Source: JAHBVL01 sp963712055
Lineage (GTDB): Bacteria > Chloroflexota > Chloroflexia > Thermomicrobiales > UBA6265
Assembly (NCBI GenBank): GCA_963712055.1
Contig: CAVQGN010000003.1
Coordinates: 434,001-498,000, forward strand
Length of the DNA stretch: 64,000 nucleotides
Direction of reading: 5' to 3'
Shown one piece after another: positions 44,609 through 53,050 of this stretch. Each line of letters starts with the position of its first letter. Position 1 is the first letter of the stretch. The translations under genes and the position numbers were made by a program. Under the pieces are notes generated by a model, which was given only the letters and a program-made list of their open reading frames with translations, did not search any database and had not been told where the DNA came from.

Positions 44609-45670
44609 TTATTCGCTCGGCAGTACGCGACCGAGCATCCGCAACCAGTTGCCGTGCATGACCTTTTCGATGTCCTCGCTCGAGTAGCCGCGGTTGGTAA
44701 GGATGTCGGGAATCATCTGCAGCGCGTAGATGGTGTCGAGGTCACGCGGTGTCTGCTCCGTGCCGTAACCGCCGTCGAGATCGGTACCGATACCCGCATG
44801 ATTCGCGTTACCGGCCACCTGGCAGACATGGTCGATATGGTTGACAAAGTCCTCCATCGACACGTTATCCGGTGTGGTTTCGCCGCGAACCCAACCGGGA
44901 TAGAGCATCCAGGCATCAAGCACTGAACCGACCACTCCGTCGCGCTCGATGATCACCCGGAGCATGTCGTCCGTCAGCTGGCGATCACCGGGAACGAGTT
45001 CGCGACAGTTTGAATGGGACGCCCAAATCGGACCATTGAAGACCTCGACCCCTTCCCAGAAGGACTGGTCGTTGAAATGACTGATGTCGAGCACGATTTC
45101 CATCTCGTTCATCTTCTTGAGGAGTTCCTTGCCCCGGTCAGTCAGACCGCCCAGACTCTCGGTGCCATGGGCATATTCGCTCGGACCATAGTGAGAAAGA
45201 CTGACAGCACGAAGACCATCCTCCCACCAGAGATCGATATTCTCGAGATCAACGATCGGGTCAGCCCCTTCCATCGTCAACACCAAGCCGAGAGGGGTGT
45301 TCTCGGGATCGGCTTGCCAGTCCTGGAGGTGTCGTTCGAGCGCCTGCCGGGTACCGATCATCCGGATATCGCCTTCGCGTTCGTGCTGCCGGTAATAAGC
45401 GAGTTGACCCTGCGCGTGCGCGTACGCGATTTCCTGAGTACGAAAGTCGATCGAACTCTGTCGACCCGACTTGGTTCGCGCGATCACTGTGCAGAAGGTG
45501 ACGGCAATTTCGGTCCGGCGCAGTTCCGGAAACGACACGGTGTTGTTTCCGAATCCCTTCCGATCGACCCCCACTTCTGACGCTCGAATCTCAGCGATCG
45601 ACATGGTCAGATCGCGATTCAGATAGACCGCGTTCATTGCGAGATCGAGATGACTATCGACGACGAGCAT
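44609..45670 (-). CDS. Membrane dipeptidase, M19 family
   Basis: The 353-aa product is a zinc metallopeptidase of family M19 (renal dipeptidase type). Metal ligands are visible: H-x-D in VVDSHLDLAM, the bridging Glu in LVLTMEGADPI, His in VLDISHFND, His in IWASHSNCREL, and Asp in HAGIGTDLDGGYG. There is no signal peptide, so despite the family name it is probably cytoplasmic. It is the last gene of a group with a dipeptide-type ABC transporter, 51 bp after the permease gene, fitting hydrolysis of imported dipeptides. Confidence 0.92.
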   Translation of the reverse strand: MLVVDSHLDLAMNAVYLNRDLTMSIAEIRASEVGVDRKGFGNNTVSFPELRRTEIAVTFCTVIARTKSGRQSSIDFRTQEIAYAHAQGQLAYYRQHEREGDIRMIGTRQALERHLQDWQADPENTPLGLVLTMEGADPIVDLENIDLWWEDGLRAVSLSHYGPSEYAHGTESLGGLTDRGKELLKKMNEMEIVLDISHFNDQSFWEGVEVFNGPIWASHSNCRELVPGDRQLTDDMLRVIIERDGVVGSVLDAWMLYPGWVRGETTPDNVSMEDFVNHIDHVCQVAGNANHAGIGTDLDGGYGTEQTPRDLDTIYALQMIPDILTNRGYSSEDIEKVMHGNWLRMLGRVLPSE

Positions 45671-45721
45671 CCGTGTATTCTCCTTGACTCATACGAGAAT
45701 CGATCAAAGCGCCGACAAGAT

Positions 45722-46633
45722 CTATCGTTCGCGCGCGCGTGGATCGAGCGCGTCACGGAGTCCATCTCCAAGCAGATTCAAAGCCAGCACGGTGATAAAC
45801 AACGCCATACCGGGATAGATCGCCATCCACCACGCTGACTGGATGAACTTCTGCCCATCCCGAAGCATGTTGCCCCAGGATGGCGTCGAGGGCGGCACAC
45901 CCGCTCCGAGGAACGACAACGCTGCTTCCGAGATAATCGCAAACGCGATCACGAAAGTGCATTGCACGATCAACGGCGAAAGCGAATTCAAAAAGATGTA
46001 CTTCCAGAGGATCGAGTGATCTCGGAGTCCCGCTGACCGGGCAGACTCGACATAGAGCTGGTTCTTGATGACGAGCGTCGAACCACGCATCAGGCGGGCA
46101 ATGCTGGGTATGTACACCACGGTCAGCGCGATAAACACGTTCTCCGTGCTGGCCCCCCGGCTGGCAACGATCGCAATCGCCAGCAAGATGCTCGGGAAGG
46201 CCATCAGACCGTCCATGACTCGCATGATCGGCGAATCAAGTCGATTGTAGTAACCGGACAGAAGACCCAGGATCGAGCCAAACAACGCTGCCAGAATGGT
46301 GACACCCACGCCGATTGGCAGCGACGCTCGCGCGCCATAGATCACGCGGCTGAGCACATCGCGACCGAAGTCATCCGTACCAAACCGATACTCCGCGTTC
46401 GGTTCCTGCAACCGGATTCCCGGATCAATAAACACCGGGTCGTGCGGAACAATCCATGGCGCCAGCACGGCCAACGTCACGATCACCAGCAAGATCACCC
46501 CACTGGCCATAGCGGTCTTGTTTCGCTTCAACGACTTCAACCAGCGCCGTTTGCTCGCGCGCTGCCGGTCCGCGTCTGCCGCCGCAGCGATTTCCTCGAA
46601 CTGGGACAGGCTCTGAGTCTCAACTGCCGCCAT
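45722..46633 (-). CDS. Dipeptide/oligopeptide ABC transporter permease, DppC type
   Basis: The 303-aa product has an OppC-N type leader and six helices. It carries the EAA-type loop SARSAGLRDHSILWKYIFLN and the signature SLIVRPS-like region AIISEAALSFLGAGVPPSTPSWG, diagnostic of DppC/OppC permeases. It overlaps the upstream DppB-type gene by 14 bp. Confidence 0.93.
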   Translation of the reverse strand: MAAVETQSLSQFEEIAAAADADRQRASKRRWLKSLKRNKTAMASGVILLVIVTLAVLAPWIVPHDPVFIDPGIRLQEPNAEYRFGTDDFGRDVLSRVIYGARASLPIGVGVTILAALFGSILGLLSGYYNRLDSPIMRVMDGLMAFPSILLAIAIVASRGASTENVFIALTVVYIPSIARLMRGSTLVIKNQLYVESARSAGLRDHSILWKYIFLNSLSPLIVQCTFVIAFAIISEAALSFLGAGVPPSTPSWGNMLRDGQKFIQSAWWMAIYPGMALFITVLALNLLGDGLRDALDPRARER

Positions 46634-47570
46634 AGTGAATCCTGGGATCGATATAGGCGTAGAGAATATCCACCAGCAGGTTGACCATCACGTAGACGCC
46701 GGCAATGATCATGATGGCGCCCTGGATGACCGGATAGTCTCGCCGGGAGATGCTGGTCACCACCAGGCGTCCCATTCCCGGAATGGTGAACATGGTTTCG
46801 GTGACCACTGCGCCGCCAAGCAGCCCACCGAGAGAGAATCCGATAACCGTGATCGCTGGAATAAGCGCGTTTCGCAGAGCGTGGCGGTTGACAACGTCTT
46901 TGAACTGGAGTCCTTTTGCTTGCGCAGTGCGGACGTAGTCCTCCCGCATGACATCCAGCATCGATGAGCGCACAAGACGAGCCAGTAGGCCGGCCGAAGC
47001 GAAACCAAGCGTGAACGCGGGCAGGATCATTCCCTTGAAGTGGGCAACGGGATCTTCACCGATTGGGGTATAGCCACCGCTGGGTACCCAGCGCAAGTTG
47101 ACGGCGAAAATAAGAATCAGGACGATTCCGAGAAAGAATGTCGGGATAGCCGCTCCGCTGATAGAGAGAACCATCAGGCCACGGTCAACGATCGAGTTCT
47201 TCTTGACAGCTGCAATGACGCCGGCCGGAATGCCGATCATGACCTCGATCAGCAGGGCATAGGTTGTCAGAAGAATCGTTGGCTCCTTGCGCTGATTGAG
47301 CGCTTCGATGACCGATTGGTCATTGAAATAGGAACTCCCAAAATCGAGCCGCAGGGCATCGCTGAACCAACTCACGAATTGCACCGGCAAGGGATCGTTG
47401 AGACCCATTTGCTCGCGGAGCTGCTCGACCTGTTCTGGGGTCGACTGATCCCCAAGCATCACCGCTGCCGGGTCGCCGGGCGTCAGGTGAACCAGCATGA
47501 ACACCACGACACCAACAACCAGCATAACGGGAATCAACAAGATGATCCTGCGGAGAATGTATGTTGTCAC
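46620..47570 (-). CDS. Dipeptide/oligopeptide ABC transporter permease, DppB type
   Basis: The 316-aa product has the DppB/OppB architecture of six helices. Conserved parts are RRIILLIPVMLVVGVVVF, LTPGDPAAVMLG, and the EAA loop DYVRTAQAKGLQFKDVVNRH. It pairs with the DppC-type permease and the binding protein upstream. No DppD/DppF ATPase gene is in the window, so the transporter must use ATPases encoded elsewhere. Confidence 0.93.
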   Translation of the reverse strand: MTTYILRRIILLIPVMLVVGVVVFMLVHLTPGDPAAVMLGDQSTPEQVEQLREQMGLNDPLPVQFVSWFSDALRLDFGSSYFNDQSVIEALNQRKEPTILLTTYALLIEVMIGIPAGVIAAVKKNSIVDRGLMVLSISGAAIPTFFLGIVLILIFAVNLRWVPSGGYTPIGEDPVAHFKGMILPAFTLGFASAGLLARLVRSSMLDVMREDYVRTAQAKGLQFKDVVNRHALRNALIPAITVIGFSLGGLLGGAVVTETMFTIPGMGRLVVTSISRRDYPVIQGAIMIIAGVYVMVNLLVDILYAYIDPRIHYGGS

Positions 47571-47668
47571 TGTTTCAACACTTGTTCCAACCTGGCTTCA
47601 GGCAACGAATGGTGGACGCGGGCACCGGCCCGCATCCACCACGCGAGATCACTGGGTGACGTCTGGGA

Positions 47669-49387
47669 TTACTCCTTGATCCAGAGATTCCAGTACTTCA
47701 CACCACGTTCGAACTGTGGATCCCAGCCACCGACATTGTCAGCCACGACTGAGATGCTGGCGCCATCACCAATCTTGATCGCAGGGATTTCGGTGTAGGC
47801 ATTCGCCTGCACTTCCTCCCAGATCGGATAACGAGCATCGAAGTCGCTCAAGGCCAGAAGTTCTTCAGCGAGAGCGAGACTCTCTTCGCTATTCCACCAG
47901 CCTGGGTAGATGTTCATCTGACCGACATAGCTGATCTGGGATGGATCAGGAACAAAACCGTGGCCAGTAACGAACATATCCCACTCTTCCGGCTTGGCCC
48001 GTCGTTCTACCACGGTTGCCCAGTCCGGTGACTGCAGGTCGACCGTCATACCCACTGCTTCGAGCTGCTGCGCAGCCGGAGCACCAGTGGCATACATGTA
48101 TCCATACTCCTGGCTCGCCATGAACCGGATCGGGGCGCCGTCGTATCCCGCTTCCTCCAGCTTGGCCTTGGCCAGATCGGGATCGTTGATATTGAAACGA
48201 TCTCCGCCAGCGTCGGTCCACCATGCTGTCTGGGTCATCATCAGACCCGGATCGAGCGCATAGAAGTCCTCGGTACCGTAAGCCGACTGCAACAGTGGCT
48301 CATGGTTGAGGGCCGCCTGCACTGCTTCGCGCATCGCCAGGTTGTCCTGGAAGATCGGCGACTGCCAATTGAGGAAGAACACTGGCCAGTCTTTTGGTGT
48401 TTCGATTGTCGTGACCAAGCCAGGATAGTCGCGCAACAGCTCGTAGTTGTCATTGGTGATGTTGATGGCGTGGTGATAGTCACCAGCCTGCATACCGGCC
48501 ACACGAGCCGACGGATCCGGCACCGGGATGATCTCAACAACGTCAGCATAGGCATACTTCGTACCGCCATAGCCGTTCGGACCACCCTCTACCTGAACAT
48601 AGTCGTCGAAGCGTTCAAAGCGGATGTAGGCATCCGGTTTCCATTCGACCAACTTGTAGGGACCGGTTCCGATGGCCGATTCGTTCGGCTCAAGCGACCC
48701 GGCGTCGATCACAGATTTTGGATAGATGACGGGTGCCTGGGTGTTGTGCGACAACGCCACGTAGACCGTGCCATATGGCCGCGTGAAGTTCCAGACGACA
48801 GTGTTCTCGTCCGGCGCTTCCAGGCTGGCGGTGGCTTCAAAGAGGTTCTTGCCCACACCACTGATCTGGCCCCAACGCTCGAGCGAGGCAAGAACGTCGG
48901 CAGATGTGAAGGGCTCACCGTTGTGGAAGGTGACACCTTGTTTCAGGTTGAATGTGTGGCTCAGCTGATCCTCGCTGACCGACCATGACTCAGCCAGTTC
49001 CGGGGCGATTCCATACTGGGAGTCGTAGGTCACCAGCGTTTCATACATCAGGTAGCCAGTCGTGGCGGTCACGCCGACGGTGGTCTGATGCTCGTCAAGG
49101 GTTGGCGGTTCGCCGATTTCAGCGATTCGAAGGGTGCCGCCGAACACACCGGCTCCAGGATCATCCTGTAACACCGACATCAGATTGCGAGCGCTCGCTC
49201 GTCCACTACCACTAACGGTATTCAGAGCAGCCGCAAGACCATATCCACCGACGCCGATGGCAGCGCCGCGCTTGATCAGTTCACGTCGTGAAACTGATTT
49301 GCCGTCGACCTGTTTCAACATCCGCTCGATGTCTCGCTCGAGCTTTTCTCGCTGAACACCGGTCATTCTGAGATCGTTCTTTAGCAT
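47669..49387 (-). CDS. Family 5 extracellular solute-binding protein (dipeptide type)
   Basis: The 572-aa product is the substrate-binding component of the ABC importer. A twin-arginine-type signal (SRRELIKRGAAIGVGGYGLA, about residues 35-60) suggests Tat export. The mature part carries the family motifs GTLRIAEIGEPPTLDEHQ, ELAESWSVSEDQLSHTFNLK with GVTFHNGEPF, and AIGTGPYKLVEWK. AGAGGAGG precedes ATG 49387. It heads the group with the DppB, DppC and M19 dipeptidase genes. The long charged segment before the twin Arg (about 35 residues) is unusual for a Tat signal. Confidence 0.92.
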   Translation of the reverse strand: MLKNDLRMTGVQREKLERDIERMLKQVDGKSVSRRELIKRGAAIGVGGYGLAAALNTVSGSGRASARNLMSVLQDDPGAGVFGGTLRIAEIGEPPTLDEHQTTVGVTATTGYLMYETLVTYDSQYGIAPELAESWSVSEDQLSHTFNLKQGVTFHNGEPFTSADVLASLERWGQISGVGKNLFEATASLEAPDENTVVWNFTRPYGTVYVALSHNTQAPVIYPKSVIDAGSLEPNESAIGTGPYKLVEWKPDAYIRFERFDDYVQVEGGPNGYGGTKYAYADVVEIIPVPDPSARVAGMQAGDYHHAINITNDNYELLRDYPGLVTTIETPKDWPVFFLNWQSPIFQDNLAMREAVQAALNHEPLLQSAYGTEDFYALDPGLMMTQTAWWTDAGGDRFNINDPDLAKAKLEEAGYDGAPIRFMASQEYGYMYATGAPAAQQLEAVGMTVDLQSPDWATVVERRAKPEEWDMFVTGHGFVPDPSQISYVGQMNIYPGWWNSEESLALAEELLALSDFDARYPIWEEVQANAYTEIPAIKIGDGASISVVADNVGGWDPQFERGVKYWNLWIKE

Positions 49388-49691
49388 CTGATCCTCCTCT
49401 TTGGTTCTACAGGTCTGGCGCGTTCTTCGCCGAGAACAGATCCCCGATCTCGCAGACAGAACGCGACACGAATTCGTGACTAACTCCCGTTCTGTCCTCC
49501 TTTCCCAAACATGCTACGAAAACCGCTATGGGAACGTAACCATGCAGTGATGCCGTTGGCTCGTTCCCGGTAAACTCTGGTCTTCTTGCTCCATTGTCCA
49601 GAAGAAAACAATTTCCGTCAACTTTGACCAACTCTTTCCAGAATCAGAATCGCTGCGTTCGTTTGTCGATGAGCGATTTCCGGGCAAAACG
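49388..49691. other. Intergenic leader of the dipeptide operon
   Basis: Apart from the ribosome binding site just upstream of 49387 and the terminator at 49692, I see no gene or repeat here. It should hold the promoter of the binding-protein gene, but no convincing -35/-10 pair was found. Confidence 0.4.
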
Positions 49692-49720
49692 AAAGCCGAC
49701 CCGGATAACCAGGTCGGCTT
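49692..49720 (-). terminator. Terminator after the small membrane protein gene
   Basis: AAGCCGACC (49693-49701) pairs with GGTCGGCTT (49712-49720) around a 10-nt loop. Read leftward it is followed by TCGTTTTGCC. It lies about 30 bp past the stop of the gene at 49751. Confidence 0.8.
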
Positions 49721-49750
49721 CGCTCAATTGTTCTGGATTTCAGCGATCGG

Positions 49751-49984
49751 TCAAACCGAATCGATCGCTTTGCGGGTTTTCACCACTTCGCGATCTTCGA
49801 GGATTTTGCCGATGCCAAGCAGCGTTGGCGCCCAGAGACCGACGAAAATACCGAATCGCTCCGCGTTGGCGCGGTCATCTCCGCGTTTGAGAAACCAGAT
49901 CATGATACTGAGCGCGATCGATGCAAACGAGGCCGCATACGCCACCGGTGAAGTAATTCCCCATTGTTCGAGTTTGTCGATCAT
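49751..49984 (-). CDS. Small one- or two-helix membrane protein
   Basis: The 77-aa product has an N-terminal helix (SPVAYAASFASIALSIMIWF), a basic loop KRGDDRANAERFG, and a second hydrophobic part (IFVGLWAPTLLGIGKIL). ATG 49984 is used because GGAGC precedes it. It resembles short conserved membrane proteins of Chloroflexota, but no family name is known to me. Confidence 0.6.
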   Translation of the reverse strand: MIDKLEQWGITSPVAYAASFASIALSIMIWFLKRGDDRANAERFGIFVGLWAPTLLGIGKILEDREVVKTRKAIDSV

Positions 49985-50136
49985 GATCAATGCTCCAGTT
50001 GTCCCAGCAAATCGCTGCATTAACGCACAGTAATTCTGTGCAATCTATGAACAACTATAGCCGCTGTGGCGTAGAGGCCGGTGTCATTGGCTACCGCATA
50101 GGCGTGTTTACGTGAAGTTGGCACGTTTTCAGGTCA

Positions 50137-50910
50137 TCAGACCGGAACGAAAGAACCATCCTTGTCAAACCAACCCGCATCTGTTTCCTCGTTTCGCTCA
50201 CGCAGCAACTGTTCCTTCTGCCAGGCAAAATCGATGACCGGATGAAACTTTTCGGGATGCTCAAGCGCCCAGATCTGTTTCCGGATCGTGTAGTTGGCTG
50301 GATCGCGCCTCAATGCCACACGCATGAGCCTTGCAGCTTCTGAGAAATCACCTCGCTCTCGCTCCAGCCTGCTTTGATCCAGGAGGTGTTCGATGATGCG
50401 TGTACTCGCCGGATCGACCTCATAACCCGGATCGGCGCGACTGGAAACAGGCGTTTCCCCTGTCGCACGGAAGCGCGCAACGGTTTCGAGATCTTCGGCG
50501 CTATCAACACTGAACCCGTGCTTGGCGAACTGGAGCAGACCGTTTTCGTCAACCAGATAGCCATTGGGAACAACCTGAAAACCGAAGTGATTGCTCAGCA
50601 AACCGCGACTGTCGACCACGGTTCTGATCGCCGGCCCCGCTGTTTCGGCATACGGCCGGGATGCTTCTGGTCCTTCGTGATCGAGCGCGATCAACAGAAT
50701 TTCAAACCCGCTATCGTCATTTTCCTCGATGAAGCGTCGCCACCCGGGCAACTGATCGCGGCATTGTCACCACGAGGCCCACATGAAGAGGAGGCGCCGT
50801 TTTCCGGTCAGCGTGCTCAGATCGAGCGGGTTGCCCTCGAGATCGGGAAGGACGATCGGCGGAAGTGGTTCCCCGATTCCCCGGGCGAGCGTACTGGTCG
50901 GTGCAGTCAT
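50137..50910 (-). CDS. TlpA/redoxin-like protein with in-frame TGA at the first active-site Cys position (selenoprotein candidate)
   Basis: Read through one TGA the gene encodes 257 aa. AGGAGG sits 5 nt before ATG 50910. Residues 1-47 give the start of a thioredoxin fold (GEPLPPIVLPDLEGNPLDLS, then RLLFMWASW). Codon 48 is TGA (50767-50769), followed by Q49-C50-R51 and DQLPGWRRF. Thioredoxin folds of this type normally have WC at that spot, and related family members as I recall them use W-C-x-C-R, so TGA replaces the first redox Cys exactly and the frame continues without a shift. Residues 52-150 complete the fold (FEILLIALDHEGPEA, VVPNGYLVDENGLL) and a helical TPR-like end follows. Sec insertion is inferred; a TGC-to-TGA nonsense mutation is the alternative. 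Confidence 0.75.
50727..50758 (-). promoter_or_regulatory. SECIS-like hairpin downstream of the in-frame TGA
   Basis: In the mRNA the upper stem GUUGCC/GGCGAC (6 bp, one G-U) closes the 5-nt loop CGGGU. The loop starts 21 nt after the TGA, leaving 20 nt between, within the 16-37 nt range used for bacterial SECIS elements. A lower 4-bp stem CGAU/AUCG extends it past an internal loop. The loop has G among its first two bases, as the bacterial consensus requires. Folded by eye only. Confidence 0.5.
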
Positions 50911-50983
50911 ACGTCCTCCTGACGTCAATGCGCTAGCGTTTGACCAGGAAATCCTACCCGGATGAACGAATCTGAGCAGGTTC

Positions 50984-51031
50984 TTGACAAGCTAACACTA
51001 TTAGCCTACCATCGAGCTAATGGCGTTAGCT
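50984..51031 (+). promoter_or_regulatory. Promoter with twin operators of the DUF4260-TetR operon
   Basis: TTGACA (50984-50989) and TACCAT (51007-51012) are 17 nt apart. Two copies of the same inverted repeat bracket the -10: GCTAA-N5-TTAGC at 50991-51005 in the spacer and AGCTAA-N5-TTAGCT at 51015-51031 over the start site. The spacing between dyad centres is about 25 bp. The TetR-type protein encoded in the operon is the obvious ligand, giving negative autoregulation. Confidence 0.75.
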
Positions 51032-51071
51032 AAGATTCGTTTTGAATCGACGGAGGAAAGTGGAACGACGA

Positions 51072-51452
51072 GTGAGCTATTCAGCGGCAAGTGTCTATTC
51101 GAATCGATTCCTCTGGGCGAGTGTGGCACTAGCACTGATTACTGCCATCACGCTAACGGTCCACCGGAGCGGTGGTGGCTGGTATGTGCTGGCGTTCATC
51201 ATGATGCCGGACGTTGCTGGCCTGACAGGAATATCAACAACGCTCGCCAAAGGCCAGATGCATCCGCGAGCCGTTCCGCTGTACAACGCCCTTCACCGCT
51301 TTGTGGCGCCAGTCCTTCTCGGGGTTCTCGCGTTCGTCGAGGTCATCCCATCCGTCTGGCTTGTCGCTGCGCTGACCTGGAGTCTCCACATCGCAATCGA
51401 TCGTGCTGTCGGCTACGGATTGCGCACTCGAGAGGGATATCAGCGTGATTGA
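51072..51452 (+). CDS. DUF4260 family membrane protein
   Basis: The 126-aa product has three to four helices and the DUF4260 signature: FIMMPDVAGLTG, then YNALHRFVAPVLLG and HIAIDRAVGYGLRT near the end. The function is unknown. The start is uncertain: GTG 51072 is used, while GTG 51060 is closer to GGAGGA at 51052-51057. The stop overlaps the TetR gene by 8 bp, so the two are one operon under the twin-operator promoter. Confidence 0.85.
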   Translation: MSYSAASVYSNRFLWASVALALITAITLTVHRSGGGWYVLAFIMMPDVAGLTGISTTLAKGQMHPRAVPLYNALHRFVAPVLLGVLAFVEVIPSVWLVAALTWSLHIAIDRAVGYGLRTREGYQRD

Positions 51453-52017
51453 GTCCGCTGACCGGCAGCAGGAGTTGCCCCGCGCCGAGCAAATTCTCAC
51501 TGTTGCACGCACGATCCTGGAACAGGAAGGGAGAGCGGGACTGACCATGCGAGCGATCGCAGAATCGCTTGGTATTCGCGCACCTTCGCTGTACAAGCAT
51601 TTTCGTGACAAATCGGCGATCGAAATCGGATTGATCGAAATCGGTTTTCAGGAATGGTCGATCGCATTGCAGCAGTCGCTGGCCGATCCGGGTGACAAGG
51701 TAGCTGCATTTGGCCGGACCTATCGACGTTTTGGGGTTGCTCATCCTCATCTCTACCGCCTGATTACTGAGGGGCAACTGCCACGCTCCCGGATTCGACC
51801 CGGCTCGGAGGAAAACGCTGCGGCCGGTCTGGGCGAACTCTTCGGTAGCCCGGATCTGGCCAGAGCTGCCTGGGCGTTCGCACACGGGATGACGATTCTC
51901 GAGATCGATGACCGCTTCCCACCTGATGCTGATCTCGACGCCGCCTGGGCGTGCGGACTGCAAGCGTTTAGTGCTGATCTTCACGTGAATCAGCAAATCC
52001 CGAACGGAAACAAGTAG
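51445..52017 (+). CDS. TetR-family transcriptional regulator
   Basis: The 190-aa protein has the N-terminal TetR helix-turn-helix (ILEQEGRAGLTMRAIAESLG followed by IRAPSLYKHFRDKSAIEIG) and a C-terminal ligand domain of the WHG type (FGVAHPHLYRLITEG). The GTG start at 51445 overlaps the DUF4260 gene. The twin dyads at 50991 and 51015 are its probable operators. The inducer is unknown. Confidence 0.9.
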   Translation: MIESADRQQELPRAEQILTVARTILEQEGRAGLTMRAIAESLGIRAPSLYKHFRDKSAIEIGLIEIGFQEWSIALQQSLADPGDKVAAFGRTYRRFGVAHPHLYRLITEGQLPRSRIRPGSEENAAAGLGELFGSPDLARAAWAFAHGMTILEIDDRFPPDADLDAAWACGLQAFSADLHVNQQIPNGNK

Positions 52018-52159
52018 CGAGATCCAAGCACGTCAACATCAACGCTTAGTTTGATCACTGTCAGGTTTGTCAGGAACCCACATAGCTTCATCGCTGAAAT
52101 CGCTACAATTCATGCAGACGGAACGTCCCCGCACGTATTGCTCGCCTGGAAACACTTCG

Positions 52160-52618
52160 ATGACAGTTACGACGATCCAGAACCCAACCGATGATCAAGT
52201 TCGATCGATCCTCGAAACCACCCAAACGATCGCCGTTGTCGGTTGGTCGGACAAAGAGGATCGTCCAAGTCATGACGTCGCTGCCTATCTCGCCAAACAG
52301 GGATATCGGGTGATCCCAGTCAATCCTCGGCTGGAAGGAAGAGAGTGGATGGGCGAGCAGATTTACGGCTGCGTGACCGACATTCCAGTCCATATCGATC
52401 TGATCGACGTGTTTCGTCGACCAGATTTCACCCCGCACCATGCGCGCAAAGCAGTCGAGGCCGAAGCGGGGGTCTTGTGGCTGCAACTCGGCATCGTCAA
52501 CGATGAAGCCGGAAAGATCGCCCTCGACGGCGGTCTCGGTTTTGTCCAGAACCGCTGCACGAAAATCGAACACATGCGTCTGATTCGTGGGTATCCATTT
52601 CCCGCGCCGATCGATTGA
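52160..52618 (+). CDS. CoA-binding domain protein, YccU-like
   Basis: The 152-aa protein has the CoA-binding Rossmann fold: TIAVVGWSDKEDRPSHDVAAY, GYRVIPVNPRLEGREW and HIDLIDVFRRPDFTPHHARK. The conserved LWLQLGIVNDEA and VQNRCTKIEHMRL with Cys complete the family pattern. Members are small cytoplasmic proteins of unclear role. ATG 52160 matches the family start; the upstream ribosome binding site is weak. Confidence 0.9.
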   Translation: MTVTTIQNPTDDQVRSILETTQTIAVVGWSDKEDRPSHDVAAYLAKQGYRVIPVNPRLEGREWMGEQIYGCVTDIPVHIDLIDVFRRPDFTPHHARKAVEAEAGVLWLQLGIVNDEAGKIALDGGLGFVQNRCTKIEHMRLIRGYPFPAPID

Positions 52619-52645
52619 TCCCATCCTTACTGTCAGGAGTTCTCG

Positions 52646-53050
52646 ATGGTTGTTCCCAAACTTGGTGCCCAGTACATGCTCAAGCGACTCGCCGACGAGA
52701 TGATGGCGCCCGCTGAGCAGCCGGCCGCGGCATCCGCCGAGCCCTCTCCGCCTCAGCAGGTTGCCACCCAACCTATCGCAGCGCCCGTCCACGACGATAT
52801 CGATGGCACGATCATCCACGACGATGAGGGTCGACCGATCGGCCGCGCCCGCCGAGCGCCAATCGCGGTCTACCTGGTCACCCCGGGATACGGTAATATC
52901 GTAACTGAACTGGAAGAGTGCCTCGAGGACGAGGATTGCCAACGCTATTTCGTGCATGACGATGCCGGTGACCTGACCGGGATCATCTTTGCTCCCCATC
53001 CGGACAAGATGCCGGCACCGACCGATGCAATACGAGCCGACGATATCTAG
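52646..53050 (+). CDS. Hypothetical acidic protein
   Basis: The 134-aa product has an N-terminal helix (MVVPKLGAQYMLKRLADEMM), a Pro/Ala-rich linker, and an acidic beta-rich C-terminal half with PIAVYLVTPGYGNIVTEL, ending CLEDEDCQRYFVHDDAG. TCAGGAG lies upstream. No family is recognised. The stop overlaps the convergent queuosine-salvage gene by 4 bp. Confidence 0.65.
   Translation: MVVPKLGAQYMLKRLADEMMAPAEQPAAASAEPSPPQQVATQPIAAPVHDDIDGTIIHDDEGRPIGRARRAPIAVYLVTPGYGNIVTELEECLEDEDCQRYFVHDDAGDLTGIIFAPHPDKMPAPTDAIRADDI

Noticed and set aside
50374..50922. Plus-strand 182-aa ORF opposite the redoxin gene
   Set aside because: It is the antisense shadow of a gene with a strong ribosome binding site and a clear thioredoxin fold.
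53047..53050. 4-bp overlap of convergent stop codons as a regulatory signal
   Set aside because: Short convergent overlaps are common in compact genomes; several occur in this window.
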